Source: JBGTBD01 sp041749475
GTDB taxonomy: Bacteria > Pseudomonadota > Alphaproteobacteria > Rickettsiales > UBA998
Assembly (NCBI GenBank): GCA_041749475.1
Contig: JBGTBD010000067.1
Span: forward strand, 1-64,000
Direction: 5' to 3'
Length of the DNA: 64,000 nt
Below the pieces are notes generated by a model. That model saw only the letters and a program-made list of their open reading frames with translations. It ran no database searches and was not told where the DNA came from. Made by a program: the position numbers and the translations under genes. Shown piece by piece: positions 17,537 to 26,297 of this stretch; the first letter of the stretch is position 1, and every line of letters begins with the position of its first letter.

Positions 17537-18547
17537 TCAGTCGTCCTGATCGTCTTCATAACCGAGCAATGTCAACGCCTGCGCACGCACACCCATCTGC
17601 GTCGCCATATAGACCAGCGCTTCCTCCCGCCCATGCGTCACCCATATTTCCGGTGCGCCGACATCCGTAATGGTTTGCAGCAATTCCTTCCAGTCGCAAT
17701 GATCGGAGATAATGAGGGGCAGCTCTACCAGCTTCTGCTTCGCCCGCGCACGAATCTGCATCCACCCCGAAGCAAGGCAGGTGATAACATCCGGCAGATT
17801 GCGCGACCACCGATCCGCCAATGCCGAGGGCGGCGCAATGACGACCTGTCCCGCCAAGGATTTTTTATCTACCTCACTCACGGGAATCACTTCACCGAAA
17901 TCGAATCCGTGCCGCTGATACAACTCGCACAATTTCCGCATCGCCCCGTGCAGGTAAAACGGTTTCTGGTATCCCATCTCCCTTAACCCCGCCATCACCC
18001 TCTGCGCCTTGCCGAGCGCATAAGCGCCAATTAAATGGCAGCTATCCGGAAATAACCGGATGGACTCCAGCAGTTTTTGTAATTCCCCCTCAATAGGCGG
18101 ATGATCGAACACGGGCAACCCAAAGGTCGCCTCGGTCACGAACACATCGCAACGGACAGGCTCGAACGGTGTGCATGTCGGGTCATGCCGTCGCTTATAA
18201 TCGCCTGAGATGACGATGCGCCCACCGTCATGGTTCAGCACCGCCTGCGCACTTCCCAAAATATGTCCGGCGGGGGCGAGCCACATCTCCACACCATCTA
18301 GTTGTATTTGCTGACCATAGGGCAGGGGAACCCGTGTCTCACAACACTTCTCGCCGTAGCGGACGGACATGATGTCGAGCGTCTCCGGCGTCGCATAGAC
18401 CGTCTCATGTCCGCTACGCGCATGATCGGTGTGCCCATGCGTGATCAACGCCCGTTTCACCGGCCGCACAGGGTCGATGAATAGGTCAGCCGGGGCGCAA
18501 TACAGCCCTTCTGTTCGTACGCTCATCCATTCTCGTGGGTGCGACAT
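17537..18547 (-). CDS. ligase-associated DNA exonuclease (metallo-beta-lactamase fold)
   Basis: A 336-residue MBL-fold nuclease of the SNM1/CPSF-like group. It has the metal motif THGHTDHARSGH (about residues 35-46), PAGHILGSAQAVL, and VISGDYKRR followed by FVTEATFGLPVF. It is the standard partner of the ATP-dependent ligase, whose gene follows with a one-base gap, and is divergent from the Lhr helicase (37 bp between starts). The family name comes from conserved linkage. Processing of DNA ends before ligation is inferred rather than shown for this protein. Confidence 0.9.
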   Translation of the reverse strand: MSHPREWMSVRTEGLYCAPADLFIDPVRPVKRALITHGHTDHARSGHETVYATPETLDIMSVRYGEKCCETRVPLPYGQQIQLDGVEMWLAPAGHILGSAQAVLNHDGGRIVISGDYKRRHDPTCTPFEPVRCDVFVTEATFGLPVFDHPPIEGELQKLLESIRLFPDSCHLIGAYALGKAQRVMAGLREMGYQKPFYLHGAMRKLCELYQRHGFDFGEVIPVSEVDKKSLAGQVVIAPPSALADRWSRNLPDVITCLASGWMQIRARAKQKLVELPLIISDHCDWKELLQTITDVGAPEIWVTHGREEALVYMATQMGVRAQALTLLGYEDDQDD

Positions 18548-18584
18548 AGTGTTTTTATATAAAGGATTCCTATATATTTTCCAT

Positions 18585-21050
18585 ATGCCGCAACGTTCCG
18601 CGAAACCCCTTTCTCTGCCTACCTATGTGGATGACTGGTTCACCCGTCAGGGCTGGCACGTCCGTCCGCACCAGCTGGCGATGGTGCGCGCCTTCGAAAA
18701 ACGCCGCTCGACCTTGCTCATCGCGCCGACGGGCGCGGGGAAAACGCTCTCCAGCTTCCTCCCCAGCCTGATCGACATCGCCGAGAAGAAGCCAACGGGG
18801 TTGCATACGCTCTATATCTCTCCCCTTAAAGCGCTCACCAACGATATCGAGCGCAACCTGATGCGCCCGGTCGCGGGGATGGGGCTGGATATCACCATCG
18901 AATCCCGTACCGGCGACACCCCCTCGCATAAACGCGCCCGTCAGCGCAAAAAACCGCCCAACATACTCCTCACTACCCCGGAATCGCTGATGCTGATGCT
19001 CTCCTACGCCGATGCCCCGCAGATTTTCAAAAGCGTCCGATGCGTTATTATCGACGAGGTGCACAGCTTCGCGCACAATAAACGCGGCGATTTCACGACG
19101 CTCGCCCTGTCGCGACTGAAAACACTTGCCCCGCGCCATATCCGCTTCGGTCTGTCGGCCACCGTTGCCGAACCGAAGAAATTATCGGCATGGCTGGGCA
19201 CGGCGGCAAAACCCGCATCGTTGGTCGAGGTGAAGGACGGCACGAAACCGCATGTCGAATTGCTGCAGGTGGATGCTGCGCTTCCCTATGGCGGGTTCAT
19301 GGCCAAATATGCCGTACCGGATATGTATAAAGCCCTGCTGAACGCTAACACCAGCATCGTCTTCGTAAACACCCGTGCGCAAGCCGAACTGATGTTTCAA
19401 TTCCTGTGGGAGGCCAACACGGAAGCCATCCCCATTGCTATCTATCACGGTTCTTTAAGCAAAGAACAACGCCGCAAGACCGAGCGCCTGATGGCGGACG
19501 GAAAACTCAGGAGCGTCGTCGCCACCTCCGCGCTGGAACTGGGAATCGACTGGGGGGATGTCGATCTCGTCGTACAGGTCGGAGCACCCAAAGGCGTGAG
19601 CCGATTGCTGCAACGCATTGGTCGTTCCAACCACCGCATGGATGAACCCAGTGAAGCCATCCTCGTCCCCGCTAACCGGTTCGAGGCACTAGAATGCCGC
19701 GCCGCGATCCACGCCATCTCCATCGGCAAGCTGGACGGCGAACCGATGCTGCCCGGCTCTTATGAGGTCATCGTCCAATATATCATTAACTGCGCGTGCA
19801 GCCGACCCGTCACCGCGGACGCGATGTACGCCGAGGTAATCGCCGCCACCCCGTATCACGACCTCCCGCGTGACGCGTTCGACCGCCTGTTCCAATTCGC
19901 GATCGACGGCGGCTATGTGCTGCAGCATTACGACCGATTCAAGCGCCTGATTCCGGCGGAGGAGGGGGACGGATACGTCATCGCCAGCCGCATCGCCGCC
20001 CAACGCCACCGCCAGAATATCGGCACGATTGTCGAAGCCGCCCGCCTCAAGGTGAAGAAGATGAACGCCAAACGCGGCGGGCATTATATCGGCGAGGTGG
20101 AAGAAAGTTTTGCGCAGCAATTAACACTGGGAGATACGTTTTTCTTCGCCGGGCAGATACTGGAATATGTCGGTGTACGCGATATGATTTTGGAAGCGCG
20201 TCCCAGCACCGCGACCGAACCGAAGATTCCGAGCTACGCGGGCGGCCAGATGCCGCTTTCGACCTTCCTCGCCGATGGTGTGCGCGCATTGCTGCACCGA
20301 CCGTCCTCGTGGAGCATTCTCCCCCCGTTGGTGCGCGAATGGCTGGAACTGCAGAAACGCTTTTCGCAATTACCGGAACTGGGCACATTACTGGTCGAGC
20401 ACTTCCCCCGCCAGAAACGCCACTTCACGCTGGTCTACACCTTCGAGGGCCGCAAAGTGAACCAGACTCTCGGCATGCTGGTGACGCGCCGCATGGAACG
20501 CATGGGCCTGAAGCCCTTGAGCTTCAGCGTCACCGATTATGCCCTCTCGCTGATGACATTGCGCCCTCTGACAAAAGACCATATAAACCAACTGCTCAGT
20601 CCCGATATCCTCGCCGACGAGTTGGAAGAATGGATCATCGACTCCCCCATGCTGAAGCGCTCCTTCCGCCATGTCGCGATGATTACCGGCCTCACCGAGA
20701 AGCGCATCGCCGGGAATAAAAAAACAATGAAACAGGTGACCTTCTCGACCGACCTGATCTACGACGTCTTGCGCCGCCATGAGCCGAACCATATATTATT
20801 GCAGGTGACGCGGCAGGACGCCGAGCGCGAATTGCTCGATATTTCCCGCCTCAGTCATATGCTGATGCGCTACAACGAACATATCGCATTCCGCCCGCTG
20901 AAACGCGCCTCACCGATGGCCATACCCATCCTCGTCGATGTTCGCCGCGAGGCCGTCCATGGCGCAGGCGTAGAAGAACTGTTAGAGAAAGCCAGCAAGC
21001 AACAGGAAGCTGAAGAGATGATGGAAGATGTCCGCGCAGCCCTCGACTAA
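18585..21050 (+). CDS. ligase-associated Lhr-type DEXH helicase
   Basis: An 821-residue superfamily 2 helicase with the Lhr-Core pattern. Q-motif region RPHQLAMVRAFE, motif I APTGAGKT, motif II IIDEVHSF (DEVH), motif III GLSATVAEP, motif V ATSALELGIDWGDVD and motif VI QRIGRSNHR are followed by the Lhr winged-helix and C-terminal region. The start ATG 18585 gives the usual N-terminus; an upstream in-frame stretch to 18429 runs antisense to the exonuclease gene. Spacing to AAGGA (18562) is long, so the start may differ slightly. PdeM overlaps by 23 bp. Lhr proteins are 3'-5' helicases linked to DNA repair. Confidence 0.92.
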   Translation: MPQRSAKPLSLPTYVDDWFTRQGWHVRPHQLAMVRAFEKRRSTLLIAPTGAGKTLSSFLPSLIDIAEKKPTGLHTLYISPLKALTNDIERNLMRPVAGMGLDITIESRTGDTPSHKRARQRKKPPNILLTTPESLMLMLSYADAPQIFKSVRCVIIDEVHSFAHNKRGDFTTLALSRLKTLAPRHIRFGLSATVAEPKKLSAWLGTAAKPASLVEVKDGTKPHVELLQVDAALPYGGFMAKYAVPDMYKALLNANTSIVFVNTRAQAELMFQFLWEANTEAIPIAIYHGSLSKEQRRKTERLMADGKLRSVVATSALELGIDWGDVDLVVQVGAPKGVSRLLQRIGRSNHRMDEPSEAILVPANRFEALECRAAIHAISIGKLDGEPMLPGSYEVIVQYIINCACSRPVTADAMYAEVIAATPYHDLPRDAFDRLFQFAIDGGYVLQHYDRFKRLIPAEEGDGYVIASRIAAQRHRQNIGTIVEAARLKVKKMNAKRGGHYIGEVEESFAQQLTLGDTFFFAGQILEYVGVRDMILEARPSTATEPKIPSYAGGQMPLSTFLADGVRALLHRPSSWSILPPLVREWLELQKRFSQLPELGTLLVEHFPRQKRHFTLVYTFEGRKVNQTLGMLVTRRMERMGLKPLSFSVTDYALSLMTLRPLTKDHINQLLSPDILADELEEWIIDSPMLKRSFRHVAMITGLTEKRIAGNKKTMKQVTFSTDLIYDVLRRHEPNHILLQVTRQDAERELLDISRLSHMLMRYNEHIAFRPLKRASPMAIPILVDVRREAVHGAGVEELLEKASKQQEAEEMMEDVRAALD

Positions 21051-21708
21051 ATCCCCCGTAACCACCGTTCGTTTCGCAGGCGAGGAATTAGAACTCCACG
21101 CTGGAGGAGCACTTTATTGGCCTGCGGAAAATATGCTCATCGTTTCCGATCTCCATCTGGAAAAAGCATCCTTCCTCGCTCGTTTCGGGGCCGCCATCCC
21201 GCAATACGATACGCTCGATACGCTGATGCGGCTTGACGCCTTGCTGCATCATTACCAGCCCTCGCATGTGGTCTGCCTCGGCGATAGTTTTCATGACCGG
21301 AACGCCCATCACCGTATGCCCGAGCAGGAACACGCCTATTTGAAAACGCTGATGCAACGGGTAAAAGCATGGCACTGGGTGCTCGGTAATCATGATGTGG
21401 CGCTGGCGAATACACTGGAAGGCAACGTGATTATCAATTATATCTGCCGCACTATCCTGCTCAGCCATGAACCGGATGCCTCCCCCCTCGCGCAGATCAT
21501 CGGGCATTATCACCCTAAAGCACGCCTCTCCCTCGGTGGTCGGCGGGTGAACGGAAAATGCTTCATGCTGGCGGAAAAACTTCTCATCATGCCCGCCTTC
21601 GGTAGCTTTACCGGCGGGCTTGACAGCGGCCACGAAGCTCTGACCGCCCTCAGCCCTACCCCATTCTCCCGCTACCTAGTCTACCGCGAAGCCATCTGGA
21701 AAATATGA
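21028..21708 (+). CDS. pdeM: ligase-associated metallophosphoesterase PdeM
   Basis: A 226-residue calcineurin-like phosphoesterase. Metal-binding motifs are in order: SDLHLEKASFLARFG (motif I), CLGDSFHD (motif II), GNHD (motif III), LSHEP and IIGHYHP (motifs IV-V). This exact form, GGALYWPxxxMLIVSDLHLEKAS, is the fourth member of the ligase-associated repair set. The ATG lies inside the 3' end of the helicase gene in another frame, so translation is probably coupled. A nuclease role is assigned by family. Confidence 0.9.
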   Translation: MSAQPSTKSPVTTVRFAGEELELHAGGALYWPAENMLIVSDLHLEKASFLARFGAAIPQYDTLDTLMRLDALLHHYQPSHVVCLGDSFHDRNAHHRMPEQEHAYLKTLMQRVKAWHWVLGNHDVALANTLEGNVIINYICRTILLSHEPDASPLAQIIGHYHPKARLSLGGRRVNGKCFMLAEKLLIMPAFGSFTGGLDSGHEALTALSPTPFSRYLVYREAIWKI

Positions 21709-21870
21709 ATTTTTTCATATCAGATGGGTGGCTTCATTCCTAAAATTGCCGTTAGTTTCATCCAATCGTCACACACATCCACGCAATAGCCCTGTAGATA
21801 AAACGCCGTCTCCGCACGCTTTGTCTTGGCAAACCTTGCGCTTCATATAATAATAAAAAGGGGTTACCGG

Positions 21871-24216
21871 ATGTTTGAAAAAGTAGGCGAGACACTGAGC
21901 GCGTTACCCGTAGCGGCCATCGCAGCGGATGTAGTCAAGTCGGTCAAAGAAGGCAACGTCACCATCCTCGCCGCTCCTACAGGAAGCGGAAAATCAATGA
22001 TGGTTCCCGCGATGCTTGCCGACGCAATGTCCGCCGAATCTGCCGCTGAGGACAACCAAATCCTCGTCCTCGTCCCCCGTCGGCTACTGGCGTTGGATGC
22101 TGCCGATAACGTATCAAAGATGGCAGAGAAGAAACTTGGCGAAGAAGTGGGCTACGCCTTCGCCGAGAAACTAGGCGAGAAATCGATGAAGTCGAAGGGC
22201 ACGAAGCTCCTCTTCGCTACCTACGGCTACGCCATCAATTCCGGCCTCATCAATACGGCCAAGACCGTCGTGCTGGACGAGGTGCATGAAAGCCAGCAGG
22301 ACATCTCCCTCGCGCGCGCCATTCTCCACAAGCGTAAAACAGACAATGAACCGGGCCTCTCTATTCTGGAAATGAGCGCCACGGTGAATGCCTCGAAACA
22401 GAGCAAGTATTGGGAAGATATTCCCGGGACACACACAGCCATCCACCAGATCGACGGCCAGACGATGGCCTGTGAAGAAAGTCGCATTGCCCCGGTGAAG
22501 GATGAGACATCCATCCCCAAGATCGCGCTCGACTTGCTACAGAAAGGCCGTAAAGGCATCGCCATTTTCCGGGCCGGCATCAAGGACGTCGATAATACCG
22601 TGAAAGAGTTGCAAGAAGCACTGAAAAGCGCTGGCATCCATGATGTCGATGTGATGCCATGTCATGGTTCCACCCCGTCAGATAAACGTAGGGAAGCCCG
22701 TCTTGCCCCTGCTGAGGGGAGACGAAAAATCATCGTTGGGACGAATACGATTGAATCCGGCGTGAACTTGCGCTGGGTCGATGCAGGGATTTCCGATGGC
22801 TTCGGCAACATCCCCTATGACCGACACGATATGGGCGCAGGCGCGCTGGTGCGCGAAGACCTCGCCCAATGGCGCCTGATCCAGCAGCGTGGACGGATCA
22901 ACCGCGCACCAGAGGTGACCGGCCATGAGAGTGGGGCATTCATCCTCTATTCACACACCGAGATGAACCGCCGCCAGATTGCGGCGACCCCGGAGTTGGA
23001 GAATGTCTCCCTACTGCATATTGCCTTCCGCGCTGCATGTTGTGGGTATAACCCGGAGGATCTGAAATTTGATACGAAAATCGAAACTGCCCGTATACAG
23101 GAAGCCAAGGAAGACCTGATTCGCCTTGGCCTGATCGCTGATGATTGGCGTCTGACCGATGACGGTGAATACGCTTCCCGCCTTCCGCTCTCGCCTGAAA
23201 CGGCGGCGATGGTCTGTGAAGCGCACCGGATGGACATTGAGACGCGGCGCCAGCGGACTGGCAGACAGCGCGTGCTGAATGATTCCTTCATCATTGCCGC
23301 CATCACGCAAGAGCGTGGATTGCGCGAGAATAGAAATCGGAGTCACGGGCTGGAAGGGGGATCGGACGTCGACGGCGCATCGGATATCATGGATGGGTTC
23401 AAAGCATACCTCAAACTAGAAGGGACACCTTCCGCCACCATGGTCGCAGGCTCGGCGCAGATCATCAAGGACGGTGACGAGGACACTCTGGAGATGCTGG
23501 ATTCAGCACGCGAACGATTGAAAGCGGACTGCCTTAGATTGAATGTCGATTACACGGCCTTCTGCAATGTGATGGAGCTGGTCGGTGAACTCCGCGCACG
23601 CACCATTAAAAGGGACAAGAACGCTCTCAAGCCCAACGAAAACGCTGACTTTACAAAAGAACGTTATAACGACTTAAAACAGGTCATTCTGAACGGGAAC
23701 GCCCATAAGCTATTCGCGTTACATCAAGACGACGAAGGCAAACCCGCCTACCGCGATTTATTACGCGATTTTGGCAATCGCAGGAACAATCTTGGAGGAC
23801 TATTCAGTTACAAGGTCGAAGAATCTTCTACTCTGCATGGGTCACAGGAATCCTCTTTTACCCCGCTGGTGGTAGGCGCATTACGGGAATTACCCCCTAA
23901 ACGTGATTCAGAAAGCCTTGACCCGGTCATTGAACTGACGCAAGTGACCTCCATCCCCGCCAGCGTCTTCATCAACTGGGCGCTCACGCATCAACCTCCT
24001 GTACTGGAAAATGTACGACTTGAAAAAGGGAAAGGCAAAAGCGGCATCTTGCATGCCCGCTATTCCGGTCGCGCCGAGTTCGAGATGCCGATACCCGAGG
24101 TGACTAAACTCATTGAGCAGCAGGTGTCGCAACTGGAACAACCAGAGAACGCACAAGGCTGGGCTGCAGCCCAAATCTCCGGCGGTAGCGGCGGGAACAG
24201 TTCCCGGAGAAGGTAA
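21871..24216 (+). CDS. atypical DEVH-box superfamily 2 helicase (HrpA/HrpB-like core)
   Basis: A 781-residue helicase with a DEAH/RHA-type core: motif I APTGSGKS, Ia VPRRLLALD, Ib FATYGYAINSG, motif II LDEVHES (DEVH rather than DEAH), motif III EMSATV, motif V GTNTIESGVNLRW and motif VI QQRGRINR. The helicase core ends near residue 400. The C-terminal half holds only a partial ratchet-like helical region and no HrpB C-terminal block that I can recognise. The start is ATG 21871 behind AAGGGG; a -10-like TATAAT lies at 21846-21851. It stands alone and is followed by a strong terminator. Substrate (RNA or DNA) not determinable. Confidence 0.75.
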   Translation: MFEKVGETLSALPVAAIAADVVKSVKEGNVTILAAPTGSGKSMMVPAMLADAMSAESAAEDNQILVLVPRRLLALDAADNVSKMAEKKLGEEVGYAFAEKLGEKSMKSKGTKLLFATYGYAINSGLINTAKTVVLDEVHESQQDISLARAILHKRKTDNEPGLSILEMSATVNASKQSKYWEDIPGTHTAIHQIDGQTMACEESRIAPVKDETSIPKIALDLLQKGRKGIAIFRAGIKDVDNTVKELQEALKSAGIHDVDVMPCHGSTPSDKRREARLAPAEGRRKIIVGTNTIESGVNLRWVDAGISDGFGNIPYDRHDMGAGALVREDLAQWRLIQQRGRINRAPEVTGHESGAFILYSHTEMNRRQIAATPELENVSLLHIAFRAACCGYNPEDLKFDTKIETARIQEAKEDLIRLGLIADDWRLTDDGEYASRLPLSPETAAMVCEAHRMDIETRRQRTGRQRVLNDSFIIAAITQERGLRENRNRSHGLEGGSDVDGASDIMDGFKAYLKLEGTPSATMVAGSAQIIKDGDEDTLEMLDSARERLKADCLRLNVDYTAFCNVMELVGELRARTIKRDKNALKPNENADFTKERYNDLKQVILNGNAHKLFALHQDDEGKPAYRDLLRDFGNRRNNLGGLFSYKVEESSTLHGSQESSFTPLVVGALRELPPKRDSESLDPVIELTQVTSIPASVFINWALTHQPPVLENVRLEKGKGKSGILHARYSGRAEFEMPIPEVTKLIEQQVSQLEQPENAQGWAAAQISGGSGGNSSRRR

Positions 24217-24231
24217 AAACATTCTGGATAA

Positions 24232-24265
24232 AAAAACAGGCGGCCATGATGCGCCGCCTGTTTTT
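24232..24265. terminator. bidirectional intrinsic terminator
   Basis: An 8 bp perfect stem CAGGCGGC / GCCGCCTG with an 8-base loop is flanked by a run of A on the left and T on the right. It can therefore end transcription from the helicase (+) and from the convergent hemerythrin gene (-). Confidence 0.9.
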
Positions 24266-24286
24266 GTATTCAAAGGATGGATAAGA

Positions 24287-24745
24287 TTACGCAGCGGTTT
24301 TCTTAGCCAGCATTTTTTGCTTGAGCGCATCCATCTCGACCGCAAGTTCTTTTGCTTGGCTGTCGCTCAAATACTTTTTAGCTTTCTCGAAGATTTCACC
24401 TTCTTCCTCATCCACATGGTGGGTGACGGAATGTTTGAACTCGCCGAACTGCTCCATCCATTTTTCGCTGTCGATGGGCAGGGAAGAAAGCTTCTTTAGA
24501 TAGTCACGGATCTCATCATGCTCTTCATCCGCATGTTCGAGTTTCTCTTCCACCTGCTTGCTGCGGGTAGCATCATCAATGGCTTTGTAGAATGTGGCTT
24601 CTTCGCTGTCGGCGTGAAGCGTCAATTCCTGTTTAATTTTAGCAAACAGTGATTCGCGTTGCGAAACATTTTGGGTGGCGAGCAGCTGGTCCATCATATC
24701 GGCGACCAGACGGTGATCTTTTTTCAAATAGTTGTAGATATCCAT
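24287..24745 (-). CDS. hemerythrin HHE domain protein
   Basis: A 152-residue four-helix protein. Hemerythrin-like iron ligands are visible: His11 in KDHR, His44 and Glu48 in LHADSEE, His71/His76 in EHADEEHDE, and HHVDEEE near residues 109-115. HHE proteins bind a non-haem di-iron site and respond to oxygen, nitric oxide or oxidative stress in the cytoplasm. AAGGAGA precedes the ATG. A Fur-like 7-1-7 palindrome lies 122 bp upstream, which would suit an iron-binding protein. It is monocistronic and ends at the shared terminator. Confidence 0.88.
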   Translation of the reverse strand: MDIYNYLKKDHRLVADMMDQLLATQNVSQRESLFAKIKQELTLHADSEEATFYKAIDDATRSKQVEEKLEHADEEHDEIRDYLKKLSSLPIDSEKWMEQFGEFKHSVTHHVDEEEGEIFEKAKKYLSDSQAKELAVEMDALKQKMLAKKTAA

Positions 24746-24866
24746 GTGATTCTCCTTAGGTGCTGGTGGGATGCGTCAGTCCCCCATTAGTACGTCATCG
24801 CGTATCAACAAAACAGGTGAGGGCAGATGCGTCACGCTAAAAAAGACATAAACATCAACTATATAA

Positions 24867-24881
24867 TGAGAATCATTCTCA
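24867..24881. promoter_or_regulatory. Fur-box-like 7-1-7 palindrome
   Basis: TGAGAATCATTCTCA is a perfect 7-1-7 inverted repeat. It matches the core of the Fur consensus (TGATAAT-N-ATTATCA) except for one symmetric change in each half. It lies just beyond the cheB stop and upstream of the hemerythrin gene on the minus strand, so iron control of that gene is the natural reading. Confidence 0.6.
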
Positions 24882-24885
24882 CAAT

Positions 24886-25467
24886 TTATGGTTCTTCCTT
24901 GTAGGGCGCATTCTTCATGTAAAGCGCAATATCGCTAATATTCAGCACTCCTGCATGGGGGCATAAAGCAAGCGCCGCTTTAGGCATCGCCGACGCGTAA
25001 GCGCATGCGGGTTGCTGAATAATGGCGGTTCCCCCGGCATCACCAATCGCCTTCAACCCCTTGGCGCCGTCCTGATTCGCGCCCGTGAGGACGATGCCAA
25101 GCAGGCCCACCCCATACGCGTCAGCTGCCGTCTCGAATAAGATGTCAATCGAAGGGCGGGAGAAATGTACCTGCTCCTCGCTGGAAAGCGACAGGTGAAA
25201 ATGTTTCTCCACCAGCAGATGATAATCAGGCGGTGCGAAATAGATCGTGCCGCCTTCAATGGGTTCACCCGCTTCCGCTTCCCGCACCGGAAGGGCGCAC
25301 TTATGCTGAAACACTTCCGCCATCACGCTTTTCTTATCCGGTGGCATATGGACGACGATAAGGATGGGGATGTGATAGTCCGCCGGAAGGGTGGGTAACA
25401 GCTGAGAAAGCGCTTCTACCGCTCCGGCCGATGCACCAATTACGATGGCGCTGAAAGCATGTGTCAC
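24886..25467 (-). CDS. stand-alone CheB-type methylesterase
   Basis: A 193-residue CheB catalytic domain without the usual receiver domain. The catalytic triad is visible: Ser13 in GASAGAVEAL, His40 in VVHMP, and Asp in LTGANQDGAKG (about residue 136). CheB enzymes hydrolyse glutamyl methyl esters on chemoreceptors. The GTG start shares its G with the TAG stop of cheR (TAGTG), behind AAGGGGATGAG. It is the third gene of the hybrid-kinase operon, and no receptor gene is next to it, so the target may be a non-classical protein. Confidence 0.88.
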   Translation of the reverse strand: MTHAFSAIVIGASAGAVEALSQLLPTLPADYHIPILIVVHMPPDKKSVMAEVFQHKCALPVREAEAGEPIEGGTIYFAPPDYHLLVEKHFHLSLSSEEQVHFSRPSIDILFETAADAYGVGLLGIVLTGANQDGAKGLKAIGDAGGTAIIQQPACAYASAMPKAALALCPHAGVLNISDIALYMKNAPYKEEP

Positions 25468-26294
25468 TACTCATCCCCTTTTTTCTGGTAGATGCGCTCA
25501 TCCCGCGCGAACTCGGTAAACGCCTCCGCATGGGCCGAAAAGCGCAGGCTTTCTTTTGCACCTAACCCCAGAAAGCTTTTGCGTGTCAATGCTTCCTTGA
25601 ACAGGCCGATAGCGCGATCCTGTAAATCCCGGTCGAAATAAATCAATACGTTGCGGCAGGAAACCAGCTGCACTTCCGCAAACACCGCGTCGGAGACGAG
25701 ACTATGGTCGGAAAACACCACCCGGCGACGCAGACTCTTATCAAAATACGCACCGTTATACGCCGCCGTGTAATAATCCGATAAAGAAGTTTTGCCGCCT
25801 GAGCGTTGGTGATTTTCGGTAAATAGCTGGATGCGGTCGAGATCGTACACCCCGGCTTCCGCCTTCTTCAGGGCATCCGGATTGATGTCGGTCGCATAGA
25901 AAATAGTGCGCTCCTCCAGCCCTTCCTCACGGAAGAGGATGACGAAAGAGTAAAGCTCCTCCCCCGTGCTGCACCCGGCGATCCACACTTTGAGAGAAGG
26001 GTAGGTGAGAAGATGCGGGATGACCTCCTCACGCATGACCTTGAAATAGTGCGGGTCGCGGAACATCTCGCTGACCTGCACGGTGAGGAAGGAAAGCAGT
26101 TCCTGCATCATCTCCGGGTGGTGCAATACCCTGTCCTGCAACTTCGAGAACGTGGGGCAGCCAAAATGGGATTTGGCCTGGGTCAATCTGCGCTTGATGG
26201 ACGCCATGGAATAGCCACGGAAATCATAATGGTATTTCTGGAAGAGCGCTTCCAGCAGGAGCTTCAACTCGATGTCATGCGTATCATCGGTCAC
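25467..26294 (-). CDS. CheR-type protein-glutamate methyltransferase
   Basis: A 275-residue CheR protein with an N-terminal all-helical CheR_N domain (about residues 10-70: YHYDFRGYSMASIKRRL) and a SAM-binding domain. The latter has TSEMFRDP-like VQVSEMFRDPHYF, VWIAGCSTGEE, FYATDINPDAL and VSCRNVLIYFD. The GTG start follows the kinase stop by three bases. It methylates glutamate side chains using SAM, normally on chemoreceptors. With the kinase upstream and cheB downstream it forms a compact methylation-linked signalling unit. Confidence 0.9.
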   Translation of the reverse strand: MTDDTHDIELKLLLEALFQKYHYDFRGYSMASIKRRLTQAKSHFGCPTFSKLQDRVLHHPEMMQELLSFLTVQVSEMFRDPHYFKVMREEVIPHLLTYPSLKVWIAGCSTGEELYSFVILFREEGLEERTIFYATDINPDALKKAEAGVYDLDRIQLFTENHQRSGGKTSLSDYYTAAYNGAYFDKSLRRRVVFSDHSLVSDAVFAEVQLVSCRNVLIYFDRDLQDRAIGLFKEALTRKSFLGLGAKESLRFSAHAEAFTEFARDERIYQKKGDE

Positions 26295-26297
26295 GGG

